A stretch of DNA of 64,000 bases from Apostichopus japonicus (taxonomy: Eukaryota; Echinodermata; Holothuroidea; Aspidochirotida; Stichopodidae): positions 17,682,001-17,746,000 of the forward strand of contig NC_092580.1 of the NCBI RefSeq assembly GCF_037975245.1, read 5' to 3'. Numbering within the stretch: position 1 is the first letter of the stretch; each line of letters opens with the position of its first letter. Both the position numbers and the translations under genes were made by a program. Shown in pieces: positions 12,922 to 24,300 of this stretch. The notes beneath the pieces are model-generated. The model ran no database searches. It was not told where the DNA came from and saw only the letters and a program-made list of their open reading frames with translations.

Positions 12922-14020
12922 CTTCCGAATTCATCGATATGTTAGCATATAACACTTTAACTTACTCAAATCACTTACGAAATTTCAGCCTAATCAAAAG
13001 GGAAAAATTGCAATGTGGCAGATATTTGAACACGATGGCATAAAGCGACAGCATCTTTCTATGGCTGTAGCAAGGTCGTAGCAAGGCTGTAGCAGGCTTG
13101 TAGCCAGCTTGCACTGTCATGATAGCCCAAATGAAGCTTATGAAGCTACAGCCGGATAAACAATCAAAGAAATAAACCATCCCCTATATAGGCCTACCAA
13201 GTACCATGAATTAATGGTACATGCAGTAACGTTCAAACATTGAACAATATCACTTTAACTCTCCTAACGTGGGTCAGAGACATTCGTAGAAGGAAAGATA
13301 TTCCGATATTTCATTCATTTGGGAATACAAATGCAAAAAAGCAGTTAAACTGTCAACATGCTGCAGATTATTTCAGTTATCTATCAATTTTAATGGTTCG
13401 ACGCAAGGGAGCAATCACGCTATGATAAATATGAACTCTCAGCCTTTTAAAGGTATTCCATGGACGTTAAATGACGGTAGGCAGTCAGCTCGTACATCGG
13501 TATCAATTAGTTCGAGCCTAATGTTCAAGCGCTCTTTTACGAGAGAAAACTTCTAGGAAACATCCTGAATGAATCATTCAATTACAATCAGAACGCATGG
13601 TCCTTTATTCCGCTCCTTCAAATTTATCTTATGAAGTATTGAGTAATAGTGTATGGAACATCTTTGCACTATAGATTGGTAAAAGTGTATCAATTCTACC
13701 AGACTAAAGTAATCTGGCATGAAAATTTTTCTTCTGCAAGTACATTTCAATCCAATCAGAGAATAAATGGGGAGGGGTGGGGGGGGGGGGTGGATATTAA
13801 GCATGTAATATTTCTCTTGACTTCTATACTTCCATAATTGACTCAGCATATAGCCTAATTGATATTTACCGAAGAATTAATACATTAAATACAATTGTAA
13901 GTGATTAGAAAGTGTATTTTTAACTTAAATTAACAAACGCGAAATTGGCCTTACATCTAGCACTTTTGCTAATGGATTGAATGTGTTTTGTGTATTGTGT
14001 AAAATTTGTATAGCTAGATA
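12922..14020. other. Foldback loop, left unique part
   Basis: No gene recognised. It contains a cluster of GTAGCAAGG-like short repeats at about 13062-13108 and a run of 10 or more G at about 13780-13790. Open frames are short and unsupported. Confidence 0.5.
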
Positions 14021-14486
14021 CAGGGACGTAGCTAATGCATGATGATTGGGGGTTTAGTGGCTGAAATTCCAACTGGATGGGTTTTGGAGCCAGAAAATTC
14101 CGACTGCTGCCTTGTACCCCCCACCCCCCGCACTATACTCGTCAACGATACGGTCAGTGTCAGTCAGACACCCTATCTTTCGCGACTGCACTTTTGTTCC
14201 AAACTTTTCTCGGTACATTTGTACCACTGGCCCTCACTTTACAAACATATCAATCACTCTGGTTAAGCGAGTAAGCAACTGAGTACAAGTTATCTGCTTG
14301 ATAAGCTACATAGACTACTGACTAAAAAAGCTATGTTAATGTAACAAAGGGGAAACTTTTTTTCGAAAATTATATTCGACGACATAGTGAATTACCCAAA
14401 AATACAGTGCTTTTTCCTAGCGGGCTTAATATTATTTTCTTGGGGGTGGGGGTGGGGCTATTTATCACTCACATGAATAAAAAAAA

Positions 14487-14830
14487 ATTGTTCACTTTAT
14501 TCCAACTGAGCATTTGGAATGATGTGAACAATTAAACATTTTGCAGAAAAATGTTGAGTTGACGTTATACGATAAGTTGTCAATTAAACATTTTGCAGAA
14601 ATTTTTTCAATTGCTCAATTGGAATGAAGTGAACAATTGAACATTTTGCCAAAAATGTCCAATTGACGAGATAAGATAAGTTGTCAATTAAACATTTCTC
14701 AGAAAAGTTTTTCAATTGTTCTTATGGAATGAAGTAAACAAATGAACATTTAGCAGCAAAAAATGACTAATTGACGAGATTTGATTAGTTTTCAATTAAA
14801 CATCTTTCACAAAATTGTTCAAATACTCAT
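14487..14830. repeat. Degenerate tandem repeat, period about 105 bp
   Basis: GGAATGAWGTGAACAATTRAACATTTTGC recurs near 14516, 14621 and 14727, about 105 bp apart. Each unit also holds a second AATTAAACATTT motif, so the unit is itself partly duplicated. About 3.3 copies, clearly diverged. Confidence 0.65.
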
Positions 14831-15206
14831 TTAAAGCAAGTAAGCAATGCAACATTTTTCTGTTTTTTGATAACATTTTATCTTGTTATCTAAACAATTT
14901 ACAGAAAAATTTCACCTTATGGGGCAAAGTTTTTCTTAGGTCGATGGCATTTTTAAGCTTCCGTAGATTAGCATTGAGCGTTTTAATAGTATATGTTGTG
15001 CAGAAGTTCTATTAGGCATTTTTTTTAGAGTATTCAAAATCATACGAAGTTTTGTATGGTGGAGTATAAAGATCGCGACATACAATTTCTCATTGTGACA
15101 AGGAAATCGTAGCAAATATGACTGATTCAAGGTCAATTTTGACCGAAAATTTTAGGTCACTACAAGAATATTTGAAAATTCGAGTGCGCCAGTCGGAAAA
15201 ATTCGA

Positions 15207-15237
15207 GTGCGACAGTCGGAAATTCCGACTGTCGCAC
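15207..15237. repeat. 31-bp near-perfect palindrome
   Basis: GTGCGACAGTCGGAA (15207-15221) and TTCCGACTGTCGCAC (15223-15237) are exact reverse complements around one A. A related direct copy (GTGCGCCAGTCGGAA) lies just upstream at about 15184-15198. It lies in the right subterminal part of the nested hAT-like element. Confidence 0.85.
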
Positions 15238-15332
15238 AAATTTTTTCCAACTTTCGCCAGTTTTACCAAGATTGGGGGGGGGGGGGGATGAGACACCCCA
15301 CACCCCCCTCTAGGGACGTCCCTGGCTAGATT

Positions 15333-16209
15333 ATGGACGTTATAATTAATAATTAGGTAGAACTGAATGAAAGGAAATCAACTAAAAAAATCACACTAAC
15401 TCTGATCTATGTTTAGTTGGAATAAACCCAGTGAGACTTCTTATGGTGGATCTGCCTTCTACACTCCAAGAGAAACTTTCTATTGAAAAATCGCTAAGAG
15501 AAAGAACAAGCACATGCATGGGAACACGATAAAATCAAAATGCATAGAATGGCACTATAGGGTAACTTGGATGGTTCATTACCAACTATGGCTAATGGAG
15601 ATCATAAATAAATCAGAAAGGGATTTCGGCATAAAATATATGTCTGGGTAGACCTATTTCACTTGAAGACTATTTTGCTAAATAAACTATTAAAGTCAGT
15701 TTATCTCCGCTTGACCCGAGATGACTGATTGTCTGTTTATAGCTCCATGGTCAGCTCTAGAATGTAGCAGTGGAATCTTTCAGAATCTACGAAGGGGGTT
15801 AAAGCGTTCAAAACCACTTTCAAGAAGAGAGGCAAGAACACTTCTTTGTTCTTTAAATCTGTAAATATGTGAAGGGTTGACGGGTGAAATGAATAAAAGA
15901 AATAAAATTAAGTTCTATAAACGAACAATTAAAACAAAGACGTTTTCAGTTCGTTGCCAGTCTACAGAAATCACTTCATTCTGAAAATGTAGTTGCGCTA
16001 AGGCCCCCCCCCCCCCAAAAGAAGAAGAGTGCGCGTGTGTTTCTCCGGAATGGGAAGGAAACTTTGTATGCTGATGATTGTAAAGCACCAATAAGCATTA
16101 AACTTGCGAGCCAAAGGTGTTGCTTTTGTTTTGTATCACCACACTGGTACAGACGTAGAGTTGAAATTCAAAAAAGAAGATATTGATGAATCTACTGGAT
16201 AATGATTGT
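15333..16209. other. Foldback loop, right unique part
   Basis: No gene recognised. It contains a C-run at about 16004-16016 and AT-rich DNA. The sequence becomes recognisably homologous to the repeat unit at about 16210-16240, where the right arm starts. Confidence 0.5.
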
Positions 16210-19173
16210 GCATTAGTCGTTTGTATTGGTCAAATACTCTTTGGACCGGGTAAGACGCATTATGGAACTCTTCAACAATGTCCTTAGAATTCATAAGACC
16301 AATTGGTTGGGTGGTCCGAGGCGTGCTGGTCTTCACAAGGGCCTAAACATATTTGCAGGTCCATTAACATTCATTAACGAAGTAATGATTTAGTGGTCAT
16401 TTAAATTGGTCAAGCACTCTTTGGACCGGGCAAGACGCATTATGGTACCGTTCTACAATGTTCTTGGACTTCCTGTGACCTATTGGTTAGGTGGTCCAAG
16501 GCGTGCTGGTCTTGATTGGGGCCCAAAGCTTTTTCGTGGTCCCTTTGCACTCATTTAATAAGTAATGATTTAAAGGTCAGTTTAATTGGTCAAGCACGCT
16601 TTGGACCGGGCAAGACGCATTATGGTACTCTTTTACAAAGTCCTGAGAGTACATGTTACCCATTGGTTAGGTGGTCCAAAGCGTGCTGCATGGATTAGGG
16701 CCCAAAGCTTTTTCGTGGTCCCGTTACACTCGATGATGAAGTAATGATTTCATGGTCAGTTTAATTGGTCAAGCACGCTTTGGACCGGGCAAGACGCATT
16801 ATGGTACTCTTCTACAATGTCCTTAGAGTTCATGTTAACCATCGGTTTGGTGGTCCAAAGCGTGCTGCATGGATAAGGGCCCAAAGCTTTTTCGTGGTCC
16901 CTTTACACTCGATGATGAAGTAATGATTTAATGGTCAGTTTAATTGGTCAAGCACGCTTTGGACCGGGCAAGACGCATTATGGTACTCTTCTACAATGTC
17001 CTTAGAGTTCATGTTAACCATCGGTTTGGTGGTCCAAAGCGTGCTGCATGGATTAGGGCCCAAAGCTTTTTCATGGTCCAATTACACTCATTAAAGAAGT
17101 AATGATTTAATGGTCATTTAAATTGGTCAAGCACGCTTTGGACCGGGCAAGACGCATTATGGTACTCTTCTACAATGTCCTTAGAGTTAATGTCACCCAT
17201 TGGTTTGGTGGTCCAAAGCGTGCTGCATGGATTAGGGCCCAAAGCTTTTTCGTGGTCCCGTTACACTCGATGATGAAGTAATGATTTCATGGTCAGTTTA
17301 ATTGGTCAAGCACGCTTTGGACCGGGCAAGACGCATTATGGTACTCTTCTACAATGTCCTTAGAGTTCATGTTAACCATCGGTTTGGTGGTCCAAAGCGT
17401 GCTGCATGGATTAGGGTCCAAAGCTTTTTCGTGGTCCCGTTACACTCGATGATGAAGTAATGATTTAATGGTCAGTTTAATTGGTCAAGCACGCTTTGGA
17501 CCGGGCAAGACGCATTATGGTACTCTTTTACAAAGTCCTGAGAGTACATGTTACCCATTGGTTAGGTGGTCCAAAGCGTGCTGCATGGATTAGGGCCCAA
17601 AGCTTTTTCGTGGTCCCGTTACACTCGATGATGAAGTAATGATTTCATGGTCAGTTTAATTGGTCAAGCACGCTTTGGACCGGGCAAGACGCATTATGGT
17701 ACTCTTCTACAATGTCCTTAGAGTTCATGTTAACCATCGGTTTGGTGGTCCAAAGCGTGCTGCATGGATTAGGGCCCAAAGCTTTTTCGTGGTCCCGTTA
17801 CACTCGATGATGAAGTAATGATTTCATGGTCAGTTTAATTGGTCAAGCACGCTTTGGACCGGGCAAGACGCATTATGGTACTCTTCTACAATGTCCTTAG
17901 AGTTCATGTTAACCATCGGTTTGGTGGTCCAAAGCGTGCTGCATGGATTAGGGCCCAAAGCTTTTTCGTGGTCCCGTTACACTCGATGATGAAGTAATGA
18001 TTTCATGGTCAGTTTAATTGGTCAAGCACGCTTTGGACCGGGCAAGACGCATTATGGTACTCTTCTACAATGTCCTTAGAGTTCATGTTAACCATCGGTT
18101 TGGTGGTCCAAAGCGTGCTGCATGGATAAGGGCCCAAAGCTTTTTCGTGGTCCCTTTACACTCGATGATGAAGTAATGATTTAATGGTCAGTTTAATTGG
18201 TCAAGCACGCTTTGGACCGGGCAAGACGCATTATGGTACTCTTTTACAAAGTCCTGAGAGTACATGTTACCCATTGGTTAGGTGGTCCAAAGCGTGCTGC
18301 ATGGATTAGGGCCCAAAGCTTTTTCGTGGTCCCGTTACACTCGATGATGAAGTAATGATTTCATGGTCAGTTTAATTGGTCAAGCACGCTTTGGACCGGG
18401 CAAGACGCATTATGGTACTCTTCTACAATGTCCTTAGAGTACATGTTAACCATCGGTTTGGTGGTCCAAAGCGTGCTGCATGGATTAGGGCCCAAAGCTT
18501 TTTCATGGTCCAATTACACTCATTAAAGAAGTAATGATTTAATGGTCATTTAAGTTGGTCAAGCACGCTTTGGACCGGGCAAGACGCATTATGGTACTCT
18601 TCTACAATGTCCTTAGAGTTAATGTCACCCATTGGTTAGGTGGTCCAAGGCGTGCTGCATGGATTAGGGCCCAAAGCTTTTTCGTGGTCCCGTTACACTC
18701 ATTGAAGAAGTAATGATTTAATGGTCATTTAAATTGGTCAAGCACTCTTTGGACCGGGCAAGACGCATTATGTTACCCTTCTACAAGGTCCTCAGACTTC
18801 CCATGACCCATTGGTTGGGCGGTCCAAGGCGTGCTGGATTTGATTAGGGCCCAAATGTTTTTATTTCAGTTCCCGTTACATTTATTTGAAAAAATGTTGA
18901 TTTAATGGTCATTTTAATTGGTCAAGCCTTCTTTGGACCGGGCAAGACGCATTATGGTATCCTTCTACAATGTGTTAAGAATTCATATGACCCATTGGTA
19001 AGGTGGTCCAAGGCGTGCTAGTCTTGATTAGGGCCTAAAGTAATTTTTTTACATTAATTTAAGAGCTGATGAAGTACTGGTCATTTTAGTTGGTCAAAAA
19101 CTATTTGGACCGGGCAAGATGCATTATGGTACCCTTCTACATAGTTATTAGAGTTCATATGACCCATGGGCCA
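16210..19173 (-). repeat. Right-arm tandem array of 179-bp units (inverted)
   Basis: This is the reverse complement of the left array, with about 17 units. Reading inward from the right end after the divergent outer units, variant order is about C A B A A A B A C A A B and two divergent units. The B variant (plus-strand CTTTTACAAAGTCCTGAGAG) occurs near 16628, 17524 and 18241, that is five and four units apart, unlike the regular three-unit spacing on the left. A variant with TTCATGGTCCAATTACACTC appears twice (about 17070 and 18500), pointing to a block duplication within this arm. Confidence 0.88.
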
Positions 19174-19344
19174 TAGATAAACCTCTTTCCACGACCATAT
19201 GTTGAACATCTTGTAAGAAAGCTTTTGTCTTGCCAGAGGTGTTATGTCGATACCATTGTCGAATACGTAACTGAATCGGTAGCAGTTACTCATTCGCGAA
19301 TGTCGAACGAGGAACGGGGAATAAGTATCTAACTTCACACCGGT
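19174..19344 (-). repeat. Outer terminal domain of the right foldback arm
   Basis: Inverted copy of the domain at 9042-9212, including the CATTCGCGAATG palindrome. It ends CACACCGGT directly before the 9-bp duplication. Confidence 0.8.
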
Positions 19345-19353
19345 ATTTGTTTT
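19345..19353. repeat. Right 9-bp target-site duplication of the foldback element
   Basis: ATTTGTTTT, identical to 9033-9041. Confidence 0.85.
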
Positions 19354-19647
19354 GTTTACGTTACACTATTTTATTCAACACCGTTGGCAGTAAGTAACGT
19401 AAATGACCTGCAGATACTCTCGGGCTAGGCTGACCACTATCCTAAGCTAAACCCGTTGATAACTAACTTATATCAAAGATAATCTAGGTTCTCTTTGCTT
19501 TGATTCATACGTTGCTGCATGTGGTGATAAGGAAGAACCGTACCTCAACTAGGCTCTCCCTAAAATGTTGGAATAAATCGTTTCAAATAAATCGAGCTAT
19601 TTTTCTGCATAGGCCTAGTTGGTAACTTACCAGAGTAGAAAGAAAAC
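19354..19647 (+). promoter_or_regulatory. Presumed 5' flank and leader of the SH3-domain gene
   Basis: Only about 300 bp separate the foldback right end from the start codon of the SH3 gene. I see no clear TATA box. The interval is the natural place for the core promoter or 5' UTR unless there is a further non-coding exon upstream, on the other side of the 10.3 kb insertion. The role is inferred from position only. Confidence 0.35.
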
Positions 19648-19815
19648 ATGGAGATTTACGAAGCAAAGTGCGCATACAAACAAGTTGCAGACAGTGTCTT
19701 AACATTTGAAATCGGTGAGAAGTTTTACGTCCTTGGAAGACCAAATGATAAGTGGTGGTTTGCTAAACGAATCGTAGACAACTTGTTTGGATATGTTCCA
19801 GCTGCTTATTTGCAG
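19648..19815 (+). CDS. NCKIPSD: SH3-domain gene, exon 1 (NCKIPSD/SPIN90-like)
   Basis: First coding exon, 56 codons. The ATG has a good context (GAAAACATGG) and starts almost directly with an SH3 domain that fills the exon. The ALYDY-like segment is AKCAYK (residues 6-11), the acidic RT loop about 14-25, the Trp pair 36-37, and the signature GYVPAAYL 48-55 with the binding-pocket Pro51 and Tyr54. The donor is CAG|GTTTGT at 19816, phase 0. From memory, the pattern GExFxVL..WW.A...GYVPxAYL at the extreme N-terminus fits NCKIPSD/SPIN90, an actin regulator that binds Nck and promotes Arp2/3-dependent filament nucleation, better than ARHGAP12/27-type SH3 domains. The leucine-rich C-terminal half of that family would lie beyond the window. 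Family assignment is inference; the SH3 domain is secure. Confidence 0.8.
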
Positions 19816-21281
19816 GTTTGTATGTTGTTTGGAAAACATGCTAAATGATTTACTGACCATTTTACTAATTATTGTGAAATAGCCTAGGCCTAATTTGGTT
19901 CTAAAGAGATATAGCCCTTGGCTAGGCCCTTTACCTAGCTTAGGTTAGGGTCGACCTTCATGTAGCCTGTAGGTGTTTCCTAAAGAGATTATATGCCTCT
20001 TGGGTAGGCCTAATACTTGCCTTCAATTTGACGTTTTTGTAACCTGTAGTGTAATTTTTTTCTGTAAACTACCTTTACTTAGGTTCCCCATAAGTTAAAG
20101 GGAGTGAAGACTCCCGCACGAAGAAACGTCTGATGCCGGTAATCTGACCTAGTTTCGAATTAGGTGTAACATAAGTGTTAGACACCACAATCGATCCCGG
20201 TAATTAGACACTATTGTAAAGTCAATACATGCAGCTACAGTCAATACCCACAACACAGTGTACATAGCAGCGATGAACATCTCAGGTCCAGATAAAAGAG
20301 GTATCAGGTTTCATTACTGTCTGCATTTTGTAGGTACTAGAAAAAATCTTCCCTTGCAAGCAACGGAAAGTTAGCTATTTTCAGACGGTGCACACGGTTT
20401 GGGGCGAGTCTTCAATGCCATTTAACTTAGCGTCTGCTCCCAGCGTTTAATGTTGAAAATTAATGTTACCATGTCTGACACACAGGCCTTAAAACTTAAC
20501 ACAGGCTTGAAACTTAAGTAAGGTTTTATAATTTTAATGCTAGGCTTGGTGAGGTAATTCGCCAGGCAAATGTGGACCAGTCGTAAGAACTTAAAATGTA
20601 ACGTGTATTTGAAACAAAGGTCTAGGTTAGTGTTCCATGATACTGTACTCATAGCCAACATTTATAGGCTTATCATATAGTCTATATGCTGTAGTTGTAC
20701 TTAAATATATAAAAAGTGCTAAGCTCGTGCCAAAAATAATTTCCCCCTGCTGGCCTGAATCACAAACAAAGTGGAAACCATGGCTCGCTCTGTAGGCCCA
20801 ACCATATATAACTATATGGAAAAGACCTAGTGTGCTATTAAAGCTAGAAATCATTGCAGATTGAGTGGGATAAAATATGATTGTGAAGCTTATTGGATTT
20901 AGGAATCCCCACAGAGCTAGGCATACTGTATGTGGAATACCATTCCACTGTACATCACTTGAGAAGCATGCTACCAAAATATCGGGGTTACCTCATTTGA
21001 AGTAAAATAATGTTTTCAGAAAATGACAACTATCACATTGGTATTAGCTGAAATGAAATGTTTCAGGTAAAACTTGATTGCTGGTTGGGGTGGGCAGGGG
21101 GGGGGAGAGCTAGAAGGGAAGTGGGTGGCTGCTTCAGGAATGGAAATTGGAATCTGAGTTTAAAATGGAATTTTTTGGTGTCAAAATGCCTATGGGATGA
21201 CAAACTGCTTGTTTCATCCCTTGCAAAAATCTAGCTATGCAAAAAATGAACCTTTTTGTTGTTCTTTTGTGAATTTTACAG
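19816..21281 (+). other. Intron 1 of the SH3-domain gene
   Basis: 1466 bp, GT-AG, no gene. It contains many TAGGCCTA-like words near the donor and one MITE-like repeat at about 20095-20425. The minus-strand open frame at 20627-20977 (116 aa) is probably chance. Confidence 0.6.
20095..20425. mobile_element. MITE-like repeat, copy 1
   Basis: The segment starts TTAAAGGGAGTGAAGACTC and ends GAGTCTTCAATGCCATTTAA, so the ends share the inverted core TGAAGACTC. It matches about 39904-40252 over its length. The flanking TTAA on both sides would suit a piggyBac-type target-site duplication, but copy 2 lacks a clean TTAA on its right side, so the class is uncertain. Confidence 0.5.
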
Positions 21282-21335
21282 CCAACAAGAGAAAAAGTTA
21301 TCGGAAAATTGGTCCCTAACCAGAGAAGAGGATCG
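21282..21335 (+). CDS. NCKIPSD: SH3-domain gene, exon 2
   Basis: 54 bp, 18 codons (PTREKVIGKLVPNQRRGS), bounded by GAATTTTACAG and GTAAGT, phase 0 on both sides, so it follows exon 1 in frame. It is a basic linker directly after the SH3 domain. Its shortness means it was accepted because of the strong splice sites and conserved phase. It could be alternatively used, since its removal would not change the frame. Confidence 0.7.
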
Positions 21336-24300
21336 GTAAGTGGTTGCCTTTATAATATTAATCATGCAATGATTTTTTAAAGTTTGAACTATCACATATA
21401 TTTCCTACACTTTATGCCTGTTGATTTAGTACCACTCTGTGTGAGTTCATGTACAGCATTCTCTCCGAGGACAGGTCGGTGAAGGTGAAATAATTTTCAG
21501 ATACCAGAAAATGGCAGAGGGAGTCACTTTAATTAATGTGTACACAGTAACATCGTTCTGTTAAATTGCTATTAAGTACACAGCTGAGAATATAGCTCCA
21601 TGTTCAGTGTAAACACTTTGAGATGTAGAAAAAGGAGCAATAACCAATGATTAAACATAATCAAGGCTAAAATGATCCAACTTCCAAGTTCTGACACAGT
21701 AAAGTAACAGATTTTGCATGGCAAGTCACTCTCCAGCATTGGCGTCGCCAGACTTCCAATCTTGGGGGGCACAGCACTTAATTAGGGGGGGGACACACTG
21801 TTTATATGTGAATACCATCCTGGGGAGGGGTCAATGGGGTCTCCCCCTGGGAAATTTTTGATTAATTAAGGGTCCTTAGATGCAATCTGGTGCTCTATTT
21901 TGCAACTTGAAGTAACTTTATATTCAAGAAACTTCGGGCCTAGTCTGTCCGATATTTATGTTTTTAATTGAGGCAGGTAAAGTTTTTGTTTAAGTATTTT
22001 TTTTTAACACTAAAAATCGCATCTGGGGGCACAACTTTTTTGGGAGGGCACGTGCCCCCCCCCCCGGCCACCCCCTGGCGATGCCACTGCTCTCCAGGGC
22101 ATTCAAAATTGTTGTCTGTAGCGTACATGGAGAGAACTTTTTGCTGTCTATTGGCTGTTGCAGGTAATATATAGTTTCAAATGCAAAAAAGAATGAAAGA
22201 ATAGATGTTCATACCACTATCAGAGTGAAGGAATATGTACAGTATCATACAGAAGATGTGATGTAACATTGTACCAGTTTAAAATTGACATGACATTATC
22301 TCAGAGAGGAAGGAAATGGAAAAGGCATAAGTATGTTCTCTGAAAATGTATGCTTCTTTGTAGGAGTTGTGTGGCCTAGGATGACTAATGTCTTTACAAA
22401 CAACCAAAACTGCTGAATCAGTGATGTCTTCTAAGTGACAACCAGTGTGTTAAATATAAATCAGTTTATTTGAGATGCTTGTACTTTCTGTTAAAATAGA
22501 CCTATATATGATTATCTTTGTTGCACAAATTTGTACGAGCTAATTTTTGAACTTGAACATGTAGCTCAACGAAATGTGCTTTAACAACACCTGACTTAGC
22601 CAAGCTTATTTCTATAGTTGTAGTTGTGTAGTAGTAGGCCAAGTTGTAAGTAAGTAAGTTGGAAGATCTATATTAAAGGGGTATTCTGGTGACAAACAAT
22701 ATGAAACTTATATTGACGAGAAAAATATTCCACACTGCTTTTAATTGAAATCCCCATCTCAATGTCATGCCCCTAACTGGAGATATGTTAGATTGTACAG
22801 TATGTGACCTTTTTGACTGGCTTAACCTTCAACTACTCCAGGAAGTTGGATCACAAGGTGTGATGTCATCTCCAGGGACAAATGCTCTTTGAAAGCTTTA
22901 CTTAGGCTATTTTAATTTTTTTCTTGTTGATTTATCTTTGAAACCTGACACATTTGAAAAGTTTGCTAATAATTTAGAAATTATCAGTACTTTTTTTATA
23001 AATCCATATATCCTTTCCCAATACAAAATGCTATGAAGATAGGGTTTTCACAGTTAGAGAAGAACATTTTTAGCAATTTTGTTTAGCCATCAACTTAGGT
23101 CCTCAGGATATTCTTTTAAAGCATTCATACACATCAGATTAAAATTAAAGTTGTTTCAAAACTGACCAACAGCATCTTCAAGCATTAATAACCAGATTGC
23201 ATGTTTGTGGAAGTACAGTGCATGTCATTACTTTGAATTTTATTCTAACTGCACAAATCTTGAAGCATTCTTTACCATGCAACTTTTCTGTCAGAACATC
23301 AAATATTTGCTTTTTTTTCTGAACAATGAAATTCTGTCCGAATTTGTGTGCATGGCAGACAAGCTCTGTACATAAACGTGTACTTGTGCAAATTAAATTT
23401 GAAGACATTGGCAACTAAGTGACGGTTCATTTTAAAAACGTGTTCCATTTACTTTTGATGGAGATGTGTTGTCATGAGAAGGAAAATTTCAACAATTTTT
23501 GCCAAGCAGTTGGTTATTTTAAAATTCTAGGATAGACATGATGTCAGCAAAATCTTACAGTGTTAAAGCACCTGTAATAGCTCCTACAAGACTTATAAAA
23601 AATCAAAAGTGGGGCCCGGCCAAGTTGGATTCAACAAGTTCATACTAATTTCTAAACCTATGAATGTTGTGCCGGAACAAGTTGGACCGTATCCTTTTGG
23701 CCAACTGTCTTTTCAGAAAGAATGATTTCAATTTTATTGCAAATAGTTCAAAAGTGTATCAAAGTAGTAATATCAAGGAAAAATTTTAAGACTGCAAAGT
23801 ACTTCAAATTTACTAATTTTCAGTTTGCTACTGAATTATCTAAAGAAAAAATTCCCAGAAATGACCAAGAAGGCCTGCTTAAAAAAGGAGTTTCAACTTT
23901 TTTTGTTTTGTTTTGGTAGCTAGGGTCTTTTTTAAGTGTTCAGTATTTGATCTGAGACAATTTAGATTTCTTATGGACATGGTGCAATCCTATGGTTTGT
24001 CTTGTTTGTGGGGTAACCAAATCAATTCTAAAATTTAATAAAAGCAATTCACACAACATTAATCTTGAATCATGTCCAATTTGGCTACATATCAGTATTG
24101 CACATTACTAATGAAACTTTCTTAAAAATCCAGCCATGCAATATTTGATACAGTAAATCAGTGGCAATGAACAGCTTTTAATAGTACTCCTCAAAACCTT
24201 ACATGAAACTTTACACAATACCCTTATTGTTGGTATTTATAGCTCCAAATCGGTTGAATTAACTCTGATTTTTTTTATTAGTTTATGTTTGTTTGAGAAT

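Larger units (their letters stand above)
14021..15324. mobile_element. hAT-like element nested in the foldback loop
   Basis: A 1304-bp insertion begins CAGGGACGTAGC and ends CTAGGGACGTCCCTG; the terminal 9 bases CAGGGACGT are perfect inverted repeats. Flanks are GCTAGATA (14013-14020) and GCTAGATT (15325-15332), an 8-bp target-site duplication with one mismatch, as expected for hAT elements. It carries C- and G-rich subterminal tracts, the 105-bp minisatellite at about 14487-14830 and a 31-bp near-perfect palindrome at 15207-15237. No transposase frame is visible. Its insertion must postdate the loop sequence. Confidence 0.7.
9042..19344. mobile_element. 10.3 kb foldback transposon with giant tandem-repeat inverted arms
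   Basis: The element starts ACCGGTGTGAAGTTAG and ends with the reverse complement, and is bounded by perfect 9-bp duplications of ATTTGTTTT. The left arm (9042 to about 12735) and right arm (about 16210 to 19344) are inverted copies. Each has an outer unique domain of about 170 bp followed by an array of 179-bp units, about 19 on the left and 17 on the right. The loop of about 3.5 kb encodes no recognisable transposase, so it is probably non-autonomous. Long inverted arms made of internal tandem repeats are the hallmark of foldback elements such as Drosophila FB and sea urchin TU. A 9-bp duplication is also typical of FB and of Mutator-like elements. The superfamily is unresolved. Confidence 0.88.

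Noticed and set aside
12971-13180. Small minus-strand frame in the foldback loop as a transposase remnant
   Set aside because: No catalytic motif or family resemblance; the underlying DNA contains short GTAGCAAGG repeats.
19816-19848. Extension of the SH3 exon frame to the stop at 19846
   Set aside because: The SH3 domain is complete at AAYLQ and a donor follows immediately; the added residues VCMLFGKHAK are intron translation, although an intron-retained short form is possible.
20627-20977. 116-codon minus-strand hydrophobic frame
   Set aside because: Opposite strand to the host gene in an AT-rich intron, no recognisable family, no clear splice or promoter signals. AT-rich DNA often gives hydrophobic chance frames.
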